Source: Ruminococcaceae bacterium UBA5397 (GTDB taxonomy: Bacteria; Bacillota; Clostridia; Oscillospirales; Acutalibacteraceae). Taken from it: DNA of 13,575 nucleotides. The DNA is taken from assembly GCA_002411615.1 (NCBI GenBank), contig DHOF01000107.1, forward strand, positions 2,070-15,644, written 5' to 3'. Under the pieces are notes generated by a model. It did no database searches, had not been told where the DNA came from, and saw only the letters and a list, made by a program, of their open reading frames with translations. Of this stretch, positions 5,558 to 12,925 are shown in pieces (positions within the stretch are counted from its first letter, which is position 1; each line of letters opens with the position of its first letter). The position numbers were made by a program, and so were the translations under genes.

Positions 5558-8500
5558 TTAAGAATATTTTTGTTCAAATAAATCGATGGGGATCGGCTTA
5601 TTCAGTAAATACCCTTGTATTTTTTGGCAGCCAAGGCTTCTGAGGATTCGTGCCTGTTCCAAGTGTTCAACTCCTTCAGCAACGCTGCCTATTTTGAGAC
5701 TTTCGCAGAAACTAATAATGAATTTAGTCAAGGATTGTGCAGCTGGATTATTACTGAGTGTATTAATAAAGCCGCGGTCAAACTTGAGCTGGTCTAATTT
5801 TACGGTTGATAACATGGCAATACCGGAATATTTAGCTCCAAAATCGTCGAGCGCAATCCGAAAGCCTTCTTTTTGCAAATTCTTGCTGATTTCGGTGATT
5901 GTGCTGGAATTAACACTTCCAAATGATTCGGTTATTTCAATCATAATTTGGTTTGGATTCACTTCATATTCTTTACAAATATTTTTAAGAGTAGGAATCA
6001 AATCCATCTGCAGCAGTGTGGTTCGGGAAAAATTGAGAGAAATTCCAATTAAACGGTGCCCTTTTTCTTTCCACTGCCTTAATGTTTCACAGACCGTACG
6101 GAACACATAAAAATCAATGTAGTGAACTAAATGACTTTTTTCTAAAAGAGGAATAAACTTATTGGGAGGAATTATTCCAAATTTTGGATGAATATAGCGA
6201 ATCAACGCTTCAGCTCCGCAGATTTTGCCGTCAGAAAGGGTTGCCTGTGGCTGAAGGAAAACATGAAACATCTTTTTTTCAAGTGCTTTTTGGAGCCATT
6301 GATAAGCCAGTGATGAATGGAAAGTTGCTTTTTCTTCCATTTCGTCCAGGTGATATGGCTGACTCTTTTTAGAAATGATTCGATCTTCTGCAGTTGAAAC
6401 AAGATTTTCAATATGGATGTTATAGCTTTCCCAAATATATGCCATATTTACGAAGCAAGAAAAATTTTTTTGAAAAATATCTTCTGCGCAGGAAGAAATT
6501 TTGGTAAAGTGATCGTTGGAAATATCTTCATATAGGACTAAAAATTCGTCCTTGGAAAGGCGGAAAACTTTAGAGTCTTTGAAATATTCTGAAATTTTTT
6601 CAGAAACCTTTTTAACGAGACGATTCCCAAGAGAAATTCCACATTGAATGTAGTACTGCTTTAGATCTTTGATGACAATACAGACAATCCCTACAGAAGA
6701 GAGAGTCTCCTGGTCGATGGATAAAAGATAGCGATAATAGTCATCCCAATTTGAAAGGCCAGTAACCGAGTCGTGATACATGGCATAGTCCTGATTTTTT
6801 TGAATACGGTTGCAAAAAAGCCGGTAGTTAAAAAATGAAACCAGAGATTGTATCAAGTTAAAGTTTAATAAGTGAGCAGAGGGATTCAAAATACAGAGAT
6901 AAGAGATGATTTTTGATTGATTCAGCCGAAAAGGAAGAATATAAATAAAATGGATTCCTAATTGATGAAAAGAAGCATAGCATTCTGGAGATTGCGCATA
7001 AAGTTCGGTTAGATTGTTCATGCAGTAAGGAACTGATTTTTCCAATCCAGAGAGCCATTTTACGAAAGCTGTCGTTTGTTGAACAGAAAAAATATTGGAA
7101 TAGGAAGGCTGATCGTCACAAAACCATTCAATAAAGTTAGAAACCTGAAAATTTTCCTCGGAAATTTCCAAATAACAGGCATGTATTGCATCGTAATAGG
7201 ACGCAAGGTCTTTTAAAGCCGTACGAATTGCTTTAGAAAGAGGTTCAATTTCTTGAAATTCTTTTGCAATTTTAAAAATGGTATTCTGTCCAGGATTAAA
7301 ATCCGATAAAATTTGAAAATCATTTTTGCGCGCGCTCATCAGGCATAAATAAGCTGTTTTTCCATTCCATGTAATTGACTTAAAGTGAACATAAAACTGT
7401 CGCTGAATTTTTCCAATTAGACATTTTGTGATGATCGTATGATTCTCTTTCTTTTCGTTCAGCAGACAAGGGATGCATGGCTCTTTGCGCCCATGAAAGA
7501 ATTCATAACAGGTGCAATGGGAAAAATCAATGGATTGCGTATTAAAAAGAGATTTTGCTTTTGTATTGAGAAAAAGAATTTTGTAGGATTCGGGATTAAT
7601 AATAATCGCAGGAAGCCCCATATCTTCAAAAATCGCTTTGTGCAGCGGATTTTCTCGTCCATAATAAGGAGTTAACCCTTTTTTCATGGAGTCTTCAGGA
7701 GTATATAGGTGATATCCGTTTTTTCCATTGCGCTTTGCGTGATACATTGCAGTATCTGCATGTTCAAATAGTGTTTCAAAATTTACTTCTTGAGACATGG
7801 AGATTGCAATTCCGATCGAGCATGAAATATAAAGACGGTTTTTTTTGCTTTTGCCTTCTGGGGCCTTGTTCAACAGTCTACAAAAGAGCTCTGCTTTTTT
7901 ACAAACTGTTTGGGCAGAATCGACCTCCCGAAAAAAGATAATAAATTCGTCTCCGCCGAATCTTCCTAAAATTGTTTGTGATTCAAAATTGGAGCGGATA
8001 GAACGCGAAATTTCTGTTAAGACCTTGTCCCCATAAAGATGGCCTAATGTATCATTGATGTTTTTAAAATTATCCAGATCTATCATCATCAGAGCGCAAA
8101 GACGATTGTGATGATTTTGACCGAGGGACTCTTCAATTAAAGCGATCGCCGTATCTTTTAAATAGAATCCGGTCATCACGTCGTGTTCTGCGCGCTCACG
8201 AAGTGCAAGTTCTGCCTTTTTATTTTCATCGATATTCTCAACGTAAAAGAATCCCAAAAGATCATTTGAATGCTCATTTTTTGCTAGATTAATTATAGTT
8301 TTTGCCCAAATAATTTTTCCGTCGGAATTTACACGCTGATATTCACAAGAAACGGCAGTTGCTCCGGTGTCAAAAAGTTTTTGAAGGGATTCTTTGCTGA
8401 AAGTTTGTAAAATTTGTTGGTGTCCGTCCGAGGTCAAAGCACGGGAGGCACTGTCTGCAATCAGCTCATCGTAAGTTTTGGCGTGGCTCAGTTCATTGAT

Positions 8501-10249
8501 CATGGTGTCTTCTACCTGATAGCTGGTAACCTGATTTTGAGTTAAATTGATTCGGTAAGAGACAAATCGATTGCGGTTAATCATACCACGGTAAATTTCT
8601 TCCCGATGGTATTGCTGTAAGGTATCCATTTGATCAGAAACATTTTCTGAAATAGCAATGGCATGAACCGGCTTTCCGGAATCATCAAAGATATTGGTAT
8701 ATGTAACCCGTTTCCATTGATAAGTTCCGTTTTCCCCAAGAGCACGATAAGTAGCTGTGGCGGTTTTTTTACCGGAATGAACGTCACGGTAAAGCTGCCG
8801 CACAGTTTTGATGCTGTCCGGATGGATATGACCGTTTTTGATTTGCTGTTCCGGAACATTTTCAATTCTTTTCGGATGTGCCTGCTCAGAAATGGACAGA
8901 TCGATTAACATAATTGATTTACTTGCAAGATCATAATCCCAAATTGTGGCATCAATTTGATTTAAAGCGATACGAAGCTGTTCTTCACTGATTTTCAGTT
9001 GATTTTCTGCCAGCTTTTGTTTGGTGATATCATATTCAATGCAGCTGATAACATGTTCCCCTTTGCTCAAAGAGATTCCGCAGCTGCAGAAAAGCCAGAG
9101 AATTTTTTCATCTCTCGTGATAATTCGAAGAGAAAAGGTTGCACAAGGGTGTTTCACTAGGTCGAGGCCCATAATGATGGATTCAACCTTTTTTAAATCG
9201 TTTGGTTCGATAAATTGGGAAATTTCGTTGTGATATTCGGACTTTGCCTGTTCTCGGGTGCAATTTCGAAGCGTAAAAAACTGGTCATTGGCATAAATCA
9301 GCCGAAAAGGCATTTTGGCTTTAAATTGAAAATAAGAACTAGGGCAGACTGAAAGGATGGCATTGGCCTTAAAAAGATCATCTGTCATGTTTAATTTGTT
9401 CAAAATAATTTTAGACAGATACGAAAAATTCGAGAACAAATGGGAACCTTCGTGAAGGTCCTTAGGATTTATCACACAAATGAAGCCATAGTTTTGGTTA
9501 TCCAAAATAAAGAATGCAAAAATTAAGCTTTGGACATGCCATCTTCTAAGGGAAGCAATTTCGCTTGGCAAAAGGTCACTCATAGAGTTAATATCTGAAA
9601 CTACAAACACTTGCTGTTGACATAAGATGATTTTTTGATATGTTTTTAGGGAAAAAATATGATGGATATGGTTTTCCCGCAGTTCTTTTTTCCCCCAAAG
9701 GAAAGACTGTGAAATATCACCTGATTTTTTATCGATTTCTCCAGTAAAACTAAAATCAGCCTTATAGTAGCGTTTAAGTGCTTTTAAAAGCTGCTTAATT
9801 GTAGAAGTAGAGTCTATATCTTTCTGTTTATTTACATGGTCAATGTAAGATATAATTTCATTTTTAGAATTCGTCGGTGTATTAAAAGCGGTTTCTAGGG
9901 AGTTCGATTTTGAAAGGCTCAGAGTGATCATCAAACGATAAGACTTTCCTTTAAAGGATACGATTTGGTCTTGCATCAAAAAATGGCAGCCGAGGTATTG
10001 ATTATCATATTTCCAGACAGAAAAAGGATCATCTTCTGAGTGCATATGTGCGCACAGAGTACAGGGACTTGTGCGTCCCGCAAAGACCTCATAGCATTTT
10101 TTGGAATGGTATTCCTTCTCTGAGATGTGGAAAATTTTACGACTGTAAGCATTCATAAATGCAATTTCATAAGTATCTGGGTCACAGAGGTAAATAATTT
10201 CATCTAATTCATTTAATATCCGCAGTGAGGAATCAGATATTTCTTTCAT
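5558..10249 (-). CDS. Giant multi-sensor c-di-GMP protein: PAS(Cys)-GAF-PAS-PAS-PAS-GGDEF-PAS(Cys)-GAF-GGDEF(degenerate)-EAL
   Basis: Predicted 1563-residue bifunctional c-di-GMP enzyme with no signal peptide or clear membrane span, so probably cytoplasmic. Approximate order: PAS with KCYEVFAGRTSPCTLC (51-66); GAF-like (145-290); PAS regions (300-412, 420-540, 555-680); GGDEF (685-850) with MIDLDNF (D724) and an intact GGDEF at 765-769; a second Cys-PAS (870-975) with TCYEFFHGRKEPCIPC (913-928); a second GAF-like region (985-1150); a degenerate GGDEF (1155-1300) reading SKDEF at 1232-1236; EAL (1310-1563). The EAL keeps E1347 in AEALIRY, N1406, E1438 in IEITES, D1468/D1469 in DDFG, K1489, E1525 and Q1545, so phosphodiesterase activity is expected. 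The first GGDEF has no RxxD inhibition site at 756-759. The ATG at 10249 has AAAAGGGG 11 nt upstream; a GTG 11 codons earlier lies next to the inferred transcription start and lacks a binding site. The gene looks more AT-rich than the spe operon. Ligands are unknown. Confidence 0.9.
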   Translation of the reverse strand: MKEISDSSLRILNELDEIIYLCDPDTYEIAFMNAYSRKIFHISEKEYHSKKCYEVFAGRTSPCTLCAHMHSEDDPFSVWKYDNQYLGCHFLMQDQIVSFKGKSYRLMITLSLSKSNSLETAFNTPTNSKNEIISYIDHVNKQKDIDSTSTIKQLLKALKRYYKADFSFTGEIDKKSGDISQSFLWGKKELRENHIHHIFSLKTYQKIILCQQQVFVVSDINSMSDLLPSEIASLRRWHVQSLIFAFFILDNQNYGFICVINPKDLHEGSHLFSNFSYLSKIILNKLNMTDDLFKANAILSVCPSSYFQFKAKMPFRLIYANDQFFTLRNCTREQAKSEYHNEISQFIEPNDLKKVESIIMGLDLVKHPCATFSLRIITRDEKILWLFCSCGISLSKGEHVISCIEYDITKQKLAENQLKISEEQLRIALNQIDATIWDYDLASKSIMLIDLSISEQAHPKRIENVPEQQIKNGHIHPDSIKTVRQLYRDVHSGKKTATATYRALGENGTYQWKRVTYTNIFDDSGKPVHAIAISENVSDQMDTLQQYHREEIYRGMINRNRFVSYRINLTQNQVTSYQVEDTMINELSHAKTYDELIADSASRALTSDGHQQILQTFSKESLQKLFDTGATAVSCEYQRVNSDGKIIWAKTIINLAKNEHSNDLLGFFYVENIDENKKAELALRERAEHDVMTGFYLKDTAIALIEESLGQNHHNRLCALMMIDLDNFKNINDTLGHLYGDKVLTEISRSIRSNFESQTILGRFGGDEFIIFFREVDSAQTVCKKAELFCRLLNKAPEGKSKKNRLYISCSIGIAISMSQEVNFETLFEHADTAMYHAKRNGKNGYHLYTPEDSMKKGLTPYYGRENPLHKAIFEDMGLPAIIINPESYKILFLNTKAKSLFNTQSIDFSHCTCYEFFHGRKEPCIPCLLNEKKENHTIITKCLIGKIQRQFYVHFKSITWNGKTAYLCLMSARKNDFQILSDFNPGQNTIFKIAKEFQEIEPLSKAIRTALKDLASYYDAIHACYLEISEENFQVSNFIEWFCDDQPSYSNIFSVQQTTAFVKWLSGLEKSVPYCMNNLTELYAQSPECYASFHQLGIHFIYILPFRLNQSKIISYLCILNPSAHLLNFNLIQSLVSFFNYRLFCNRIQKNQDYAMYHDSVTGLSNWDDYYRYLLSIDQETLSSVGIVCIVIKDLKQYYIQCGISLGNRLVKKVSEKISEYFKDSKVFRLSKDEFLVLYEDISNDHFTKISSCAEDIFQKNFSCFVNMAYIWESYNIHIENLVSTAEDRIISKKSQPYHLDEMEEKATFHSSLAYQWLQKALEKKMFHVFLQPQATLSDGKICGAEALIRYIHPKFGIIPPNKFIPLLEKSHLVHYIDFYVFRTVCETLRQWKEKGHRLIGISLNFSRTTLLQMDLIPTLKNICKEYEVNPNQIMIEITESFGSVNSSTITEISKNLQKEGFRIALDDFGAKYSGIAMLSTVKLDQLKFDRGFINTLSNNPAAQSLTKFIISFCESLKIGSVAEGVEHLEQARILRSLGCQKIQGYLLNKPIPIDLFEQKYS

Positions 10250-10260
10250 ATGACTGGTTA

Positions 10261-10268
10261 CCCCTTTT
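10261..10268 (-). promoter_or_regulatory. Ribosome binding site of the c-di-GMP gene
   Basis: AAAAGGGG on the minus strand, 11 nt before the ATG at 10249. It favours this start over the in-frame GTG at 10282. Confidence 0.6.
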
Positions 10269-10299
10269 CGATCAAACTCCACAACCGTTACTTAATTTC

Positions 10300-10328
10300 A
10301 TTATAGCCCCGAGATAGGGAGAAATCAA
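10300..10328 (-). promoter_or_regulatory. Promoter of the c-di-GMP gene
   Basis: On the minus strand TTGATT (10328-10323) is followed after 17 nt by a perfect TATAAT (10305-10300). The start would be near 10293, leaving a leader of about 44 nt before the ATG at 10249. A second TATAAT (about 10353-10348) with TTTACA 18 nt further upstream is another candidate. An ACCAA-AA-TTGGT inverted repeat lies between its two elements and could be an operator. Confidence 0.6.
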
Positions 10329-10412
10329 TTTAGAAAACATAAAATACATTATATCACCAATTTTGGTATCGTGTAAAAACAAAAGGAAAGATACAACTTT
10401 TGCACTAAAAAA

Positions 10413-10440
10413 TTCAAAAAAGTAATTTTTATGATAAAAT
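10413..10440 (+). promoter_or_regulatory. Probable nagA promoter with extended -10
   Basis: TGATAAAAT ending at 10440 gives a TGn-extended -10 box (TAAAAT, 10435-10440). A weak -35 (TTCAAA, 10413-10418) lies 16 nt upstream. The start would be about 20 nt before the nagA ATG. It diverges from the promoter of the c-di-GMP gene. The weak -35 suggests possible activator dependence, but no clear operator is visible. Confidence 0.45.
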
Positions 10441-10466
10441 AGAAGAAAAAGAAAGGACACGAAAAA

Positions 10467-11606
10467 ATGGTCTTAAAAAATGGTACATTTTTTGCACAGG
10501 ATTTTTCAATCGTCAAGGGAGATATCGAATTTCAAAACGGAATCATCACGAATATTGGAAAGTCGTTGGAAGGAAAGCAGATAGATTGCAGTGGATGCTT
10601 GATTGCTCCTGGATTTATTGATCTGCATGTTCACGGCTGCGGCGGCTATGATATGAGTGATAAGAATTCTCAGAGCGTGACAAAAATGGCACATTGGCTG
10701 GCTCAACATGGAATTGTCGCTTTTTGCCCTGCTACGATGACGATGCCGCATTCATCGATTGTAAATGCTCTGCAAAAAATTAAAAGTGCGATGGATTTGC
10801 CGCAGAAAGATGGGGCTCAAGTTTTGGGGGCCTATCTGGAGGGGCCTTTTATCAGTCCGGAGAAAAGAGGAATGCAGCAGAAAGAAAATATTAAAAGACC
10901 GGACTTTTCGCTTTTTAGAGAATATTGGGAGTCTTCCGGTCATTCGATTCGCATTGCCTGCCTTGCACCGGAAGAACCAGGTGCCGAACAATTTGCAGCT
11001 TTTGCGCAGAATTTCTGTTCACTCAGTATTGCTCATTCGGCTGCTGATTATGAAGAGGCAAAAGAAGCGTTCTCATGGGGAATTCACCACGTGACGCACC
11101 TTTTTAATGGGATGAATGAATTTCATCACAGAGCACCGGGAGTGATCGGTGCCGTGTGGGATGCCCCGGATGTTACAGCGGAACTGATTTGTGATGGCAT
11201 TCATATCCATCCTTCTGCATTGCGGGTGGCATTTCGCCTTCTTGGAAATGAGCGGAGCTGCGTGGTCAGCGACAGCATGTGTGCGGCGGGCATGCCGGAT
11301 GGGACTTATGAATTTGGTGGTCAGAAGGTGACCGTCAAAGGACAGAAAGCAATGCTTTTGGATGGAACTTTGGCAGGCTCTGTCACCAATTTATTTGAAG
11401 AAGTGCAGAATTTGATTCGGTTTGGAATTCCGCTTTCTCAGATTATTCGCAGTGTGACAATTAACCCGGCCTCTGTGCTTGGAGAAGATCAAAAGCGCGG
11501 CAGTATTCAAATTGGGAAACGCGCGGATTTTACCATTCTGAAAAAAGCGGGATTTTCCCTCGCGTATACGATTTGTAATGGGAATATCGTAGCTCCCTTG
11601 CTTTGA
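10467..11606 (+). CDS. nagA: N-acetylglucosamine-6-phosphate deacetylase
   Basis: Predicted 379-residue cytoplasmic metal-dependent amidohydrolase that converts GlcNAc-6-phosphate to glucosamine-6-phosphate and acetate, used in amino-sugar catabolism and cell-wall recycling. Visible features are the HVH pair H54/H56 in PGFIDLHVHGCGG, the metal ligand E125 in GAYLEGPFISPEKRG, H190 in SIAHSAADY, H211 in VTHLFNGMNEFHHRAPG, the substrate segment ICDGIHIHP (241-248), and catalytic D269 in VVSDSMCAAGMPDG. The C-terminal strand RGSIQIGKRADFTILK is typical of the family's flanking sheet. Length is normal. The ATG has AAAGGA 9 nt upstream. It stands alone: no nagB, nagE or GntR-type regulator is in the window, so its partners must be elsewhere. 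It is divergent from the c-di-GMP gene and convergent with serA. Confidence 0.95.
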   Translation: MVLKNGTFFAQDFSIVKGDIEFQNGIITNIGKSLEGKQIDCSGCLIAPGFIDLHVHGCGGYDMSDKNSQSVTKMAHWLAQHGIVAFCPATMTMPHSSIVNALQKIKSAMDLPQKDGAQVLGAYLEGPFISPEKRGMQQKENIKRPDFSLFREYWESSGHSIRIACLAPEEPGAEQFAAFAQNFCSLSIAHSAADYEEAKEAFSWGIHHVTHLFNGMNEFHHRAPGVIGAVWDAPDVTAELICDGIHIHPSALRVAFRLLGNERSCVVSDSMCAAGMPDGTYEFGGQKVTVKGQKAMLLDGTLAGSVTNLFEEVQNLIRFGIPLSQIIRSVTINPASVLGEDQKRGSIQIGKRADFTILKKAGFSLAYTICNGNIVAPLL

Positions 11607-11613
11607 TACATAA

Positions 11614-11653
11614 AAATCCGCAGAATTTTCTGTAGAGAAGATCCTGCGGATTT
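11614..11653. terminator. Bidirectional intrinsic terminator between nagA and serA
   Basis: A perfect 10-bp stem, AAATCCGCAG (11614-11623) with CTGCGGATTT (11644-11653), with a 20-nt loop. Both strands end the hairpin in T-rich sequence: a run of five T on the minus strand, and T-rich DNA shortly after on the plus strand. It lies 8 nt past the nagA stop and 21 nt past the serA stop, so it can serve both convergent units. Confidence 0.85.
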
Positions 11654-11673
11654 AAAAATAAATTTTTTAATTT

Positions 11674-12840
11674 TTATTTAATTACTCGTGCGCGAATGAC
11701 TTCGTCCAAAGACTGCAGTTTTTGTGCAGCTTCATTAGCAATATCACCGGTCACATCGACGATCGTGTAGGCGTATTCTTTTCTGGATTTGGACTGCATA
11801 TTTTCAATATTGATTCCCATATCAGCCAGAATCCCAGAAAAACGGCTGATCGTATTTGGCATATTGCGGTGCAGAACGCAGATGCGCTGGGTGTTCTTAT
11901 CCCGTGCCATGGAAACCATCGGCATATTAACACTGTTGTGAATGTTTCCATTTTCCAGATAATCCCGCAGCTCATTTGCAGCCATACGTGCGCAGTTGTC
12001 TTCGCTTTCCGGCGTAGAAGCTCCCAAATGCGGAATGGCAATAATTCCATCGACACCAATCATCTCATCATTTGGGAAGTCCGTAGCATAAGAAGCAACT
12101 TTTCCGGACTTTATGCCTTCTAAAATAGAATCGGAATCAACAAGTCCGCCGCGGGCAAAGTTCAAGATTCGAACATGGTCTTTCATTTTGGAAATTGATT
12201 CTTTGCAGATCATGCCTTTGGTGTCCGGCGTCTGAGGAACATGAATGGTGATGTAATCACAGTTTGCCCAGATGTCATCGAGTGTCTGCGCATGATGAAT
12301 GGAGCGGGAAAGTCCCCATGCGGCGTCTACCGAAAGATAAGGGTCATAGCCATAGACTTCCATTCCCAACGACTTTGCAGCATTGGCAACCAGAACACCG
12401 ATTGCACCCAGCCCAATGACTCCGAGTGTTTTCCCTTTGATTTCGGGGCCAACAAACTGAGACTTCCCTTTTTCGATCAGCTTTGGTACTTCAGCGCCTT
12501 TTCCCTTCAGCGTTTTGCACCATTCGGCGGCAGGAACAATTCGACGAGAAGAAAGGAACAGTCCGCAGAGGACCAACTCTTTTACTGCGTTAGCATTTGC
12601 GCCAGGGGTGTTGAAGACGACAATTCCTTTTTCACTGCATTTATCCAGTGGAATATTATTGACGCCGGCTCCTGCGCGGGCGATTGCCAAAAGCTTTTGG
12701 GGAAGTTCCATTTCCAGCATATTGGCGGAACGGACCATAATAGCATCCGGATTCTGAACTTCTTCGCCGACGGTATAGTTGTCGGTAAAGCGCTCGGTTC
12801 CGGCTTTGGAGATTTTATTAAGATATTGAATCTGATACAT
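11674..12840 (-). CDS. serA: D-3-phosphoglycerate dehydrogenase, short form with C-terminal ACT domain
   Basis: Predicted 388-residue NAD-dependent enzyme that oxidises 3-phosphoglycerate to 3-phosphohydroxypyruvate, the committed step of serine synthesis. Residues 1-90 and 280-310 form the substrate-binding domain. The nucleotide domain has GLGAIG (143-148) with YDPYL about 20 residues on, and the catalytic set is R230 in FARGGLVD, E259 in DFPNDEM, and H271 in PHLGAST. Residues about 319-388 (RICVLHRNMPNTISRF onward) form an ACT domain, so serine feedback is possible. It lacks the extra ASB domain of the long Bacillus/mycobacterial form. The ATG at 12840 has AGGAG 13 nt upstream, slightly long spacing. 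It follows serC on the same strand, with 85 nt between them holding a strong hairpin. Confidence 0.95.
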   Translation of the reverse strand: MYQIQYLNKISKAGTERFTDNYTVGEEVQNPDAIMVRSANMLEMELPQKLLAIARAGAGVNNIPLDKCSEKGIVVFNTPGANANAVKELVLCGLFLSSRRIVPAAEWCKTLKGKGAEVPKLIEKGKSQFVGPEIKGKTLGVIGLGAIGVLVANAAKSLGMEVYGYDPYLSVDAAWGLSRSIHHAQTLDDIWANCDYITIHVPQTPDTKGMICKESISKMKDHVRILNFARGGLVDSDSILEGIKSGKVASYATDFPNDEMIGVDGIIAIPHLGASTPESEDNCARMAANELRDYLENGNIHNSVNMPMVSMARDKNTQRICVLHRNMPNTISRFSGILADMGINIENMQSKSRKEYAYTIVDVTGDIANEAAQKLQSLDEVIRARVIK

Positions 12841-12875
12841 AAGAAAATCACAGCTCCTGATTTTTTATTTCATTT

Positions 12876-12913
12876 AAGAAGGCGCCTTCCTGTTTTAGAA
12901 AGGGCGCCTTCTT
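12876..12913 (-). repeat. Strong intercistronic inverted repeat between serC and serA
   Basis: A perfect 11-bp inverted repeat, AAGAAGGCGCC (12876-12886) with GGCGCCTTCTT (12903-12913), with a 16-nt loop. On the minus (coding) strand the 3' arm is followed by AAATGAAATAAAAAA rather than a T-run, so it is a poor terminator. It may stabilise the serC message 3' end or lower serA expression relative to serC. Confidence 0.65.
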
Positions 12914-12925
12914 TGTTATTGGTAA

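Noticed and set aside
10247..10282. GTG start at 10282 for the c-di-GMP protein
   Set aside because: It lies about 11 nt from the predicted transcription start and has no ribosome binding site; the ATG at 10249 has AAAAGGGG upstream.
10363..10378. Possible catabolite-repression (cre) site before nagA
   Set aside because: TTGGTATCGTGTAAAA has about four mismatches to the cre consensus, too many to claim.
12876..12913. Intrinsic terminator between serC and serA
   Set aside because: The stem is strong, but no T-run follows on the coding strand, so it is recorded as an intercistronic inverted repeat instead.
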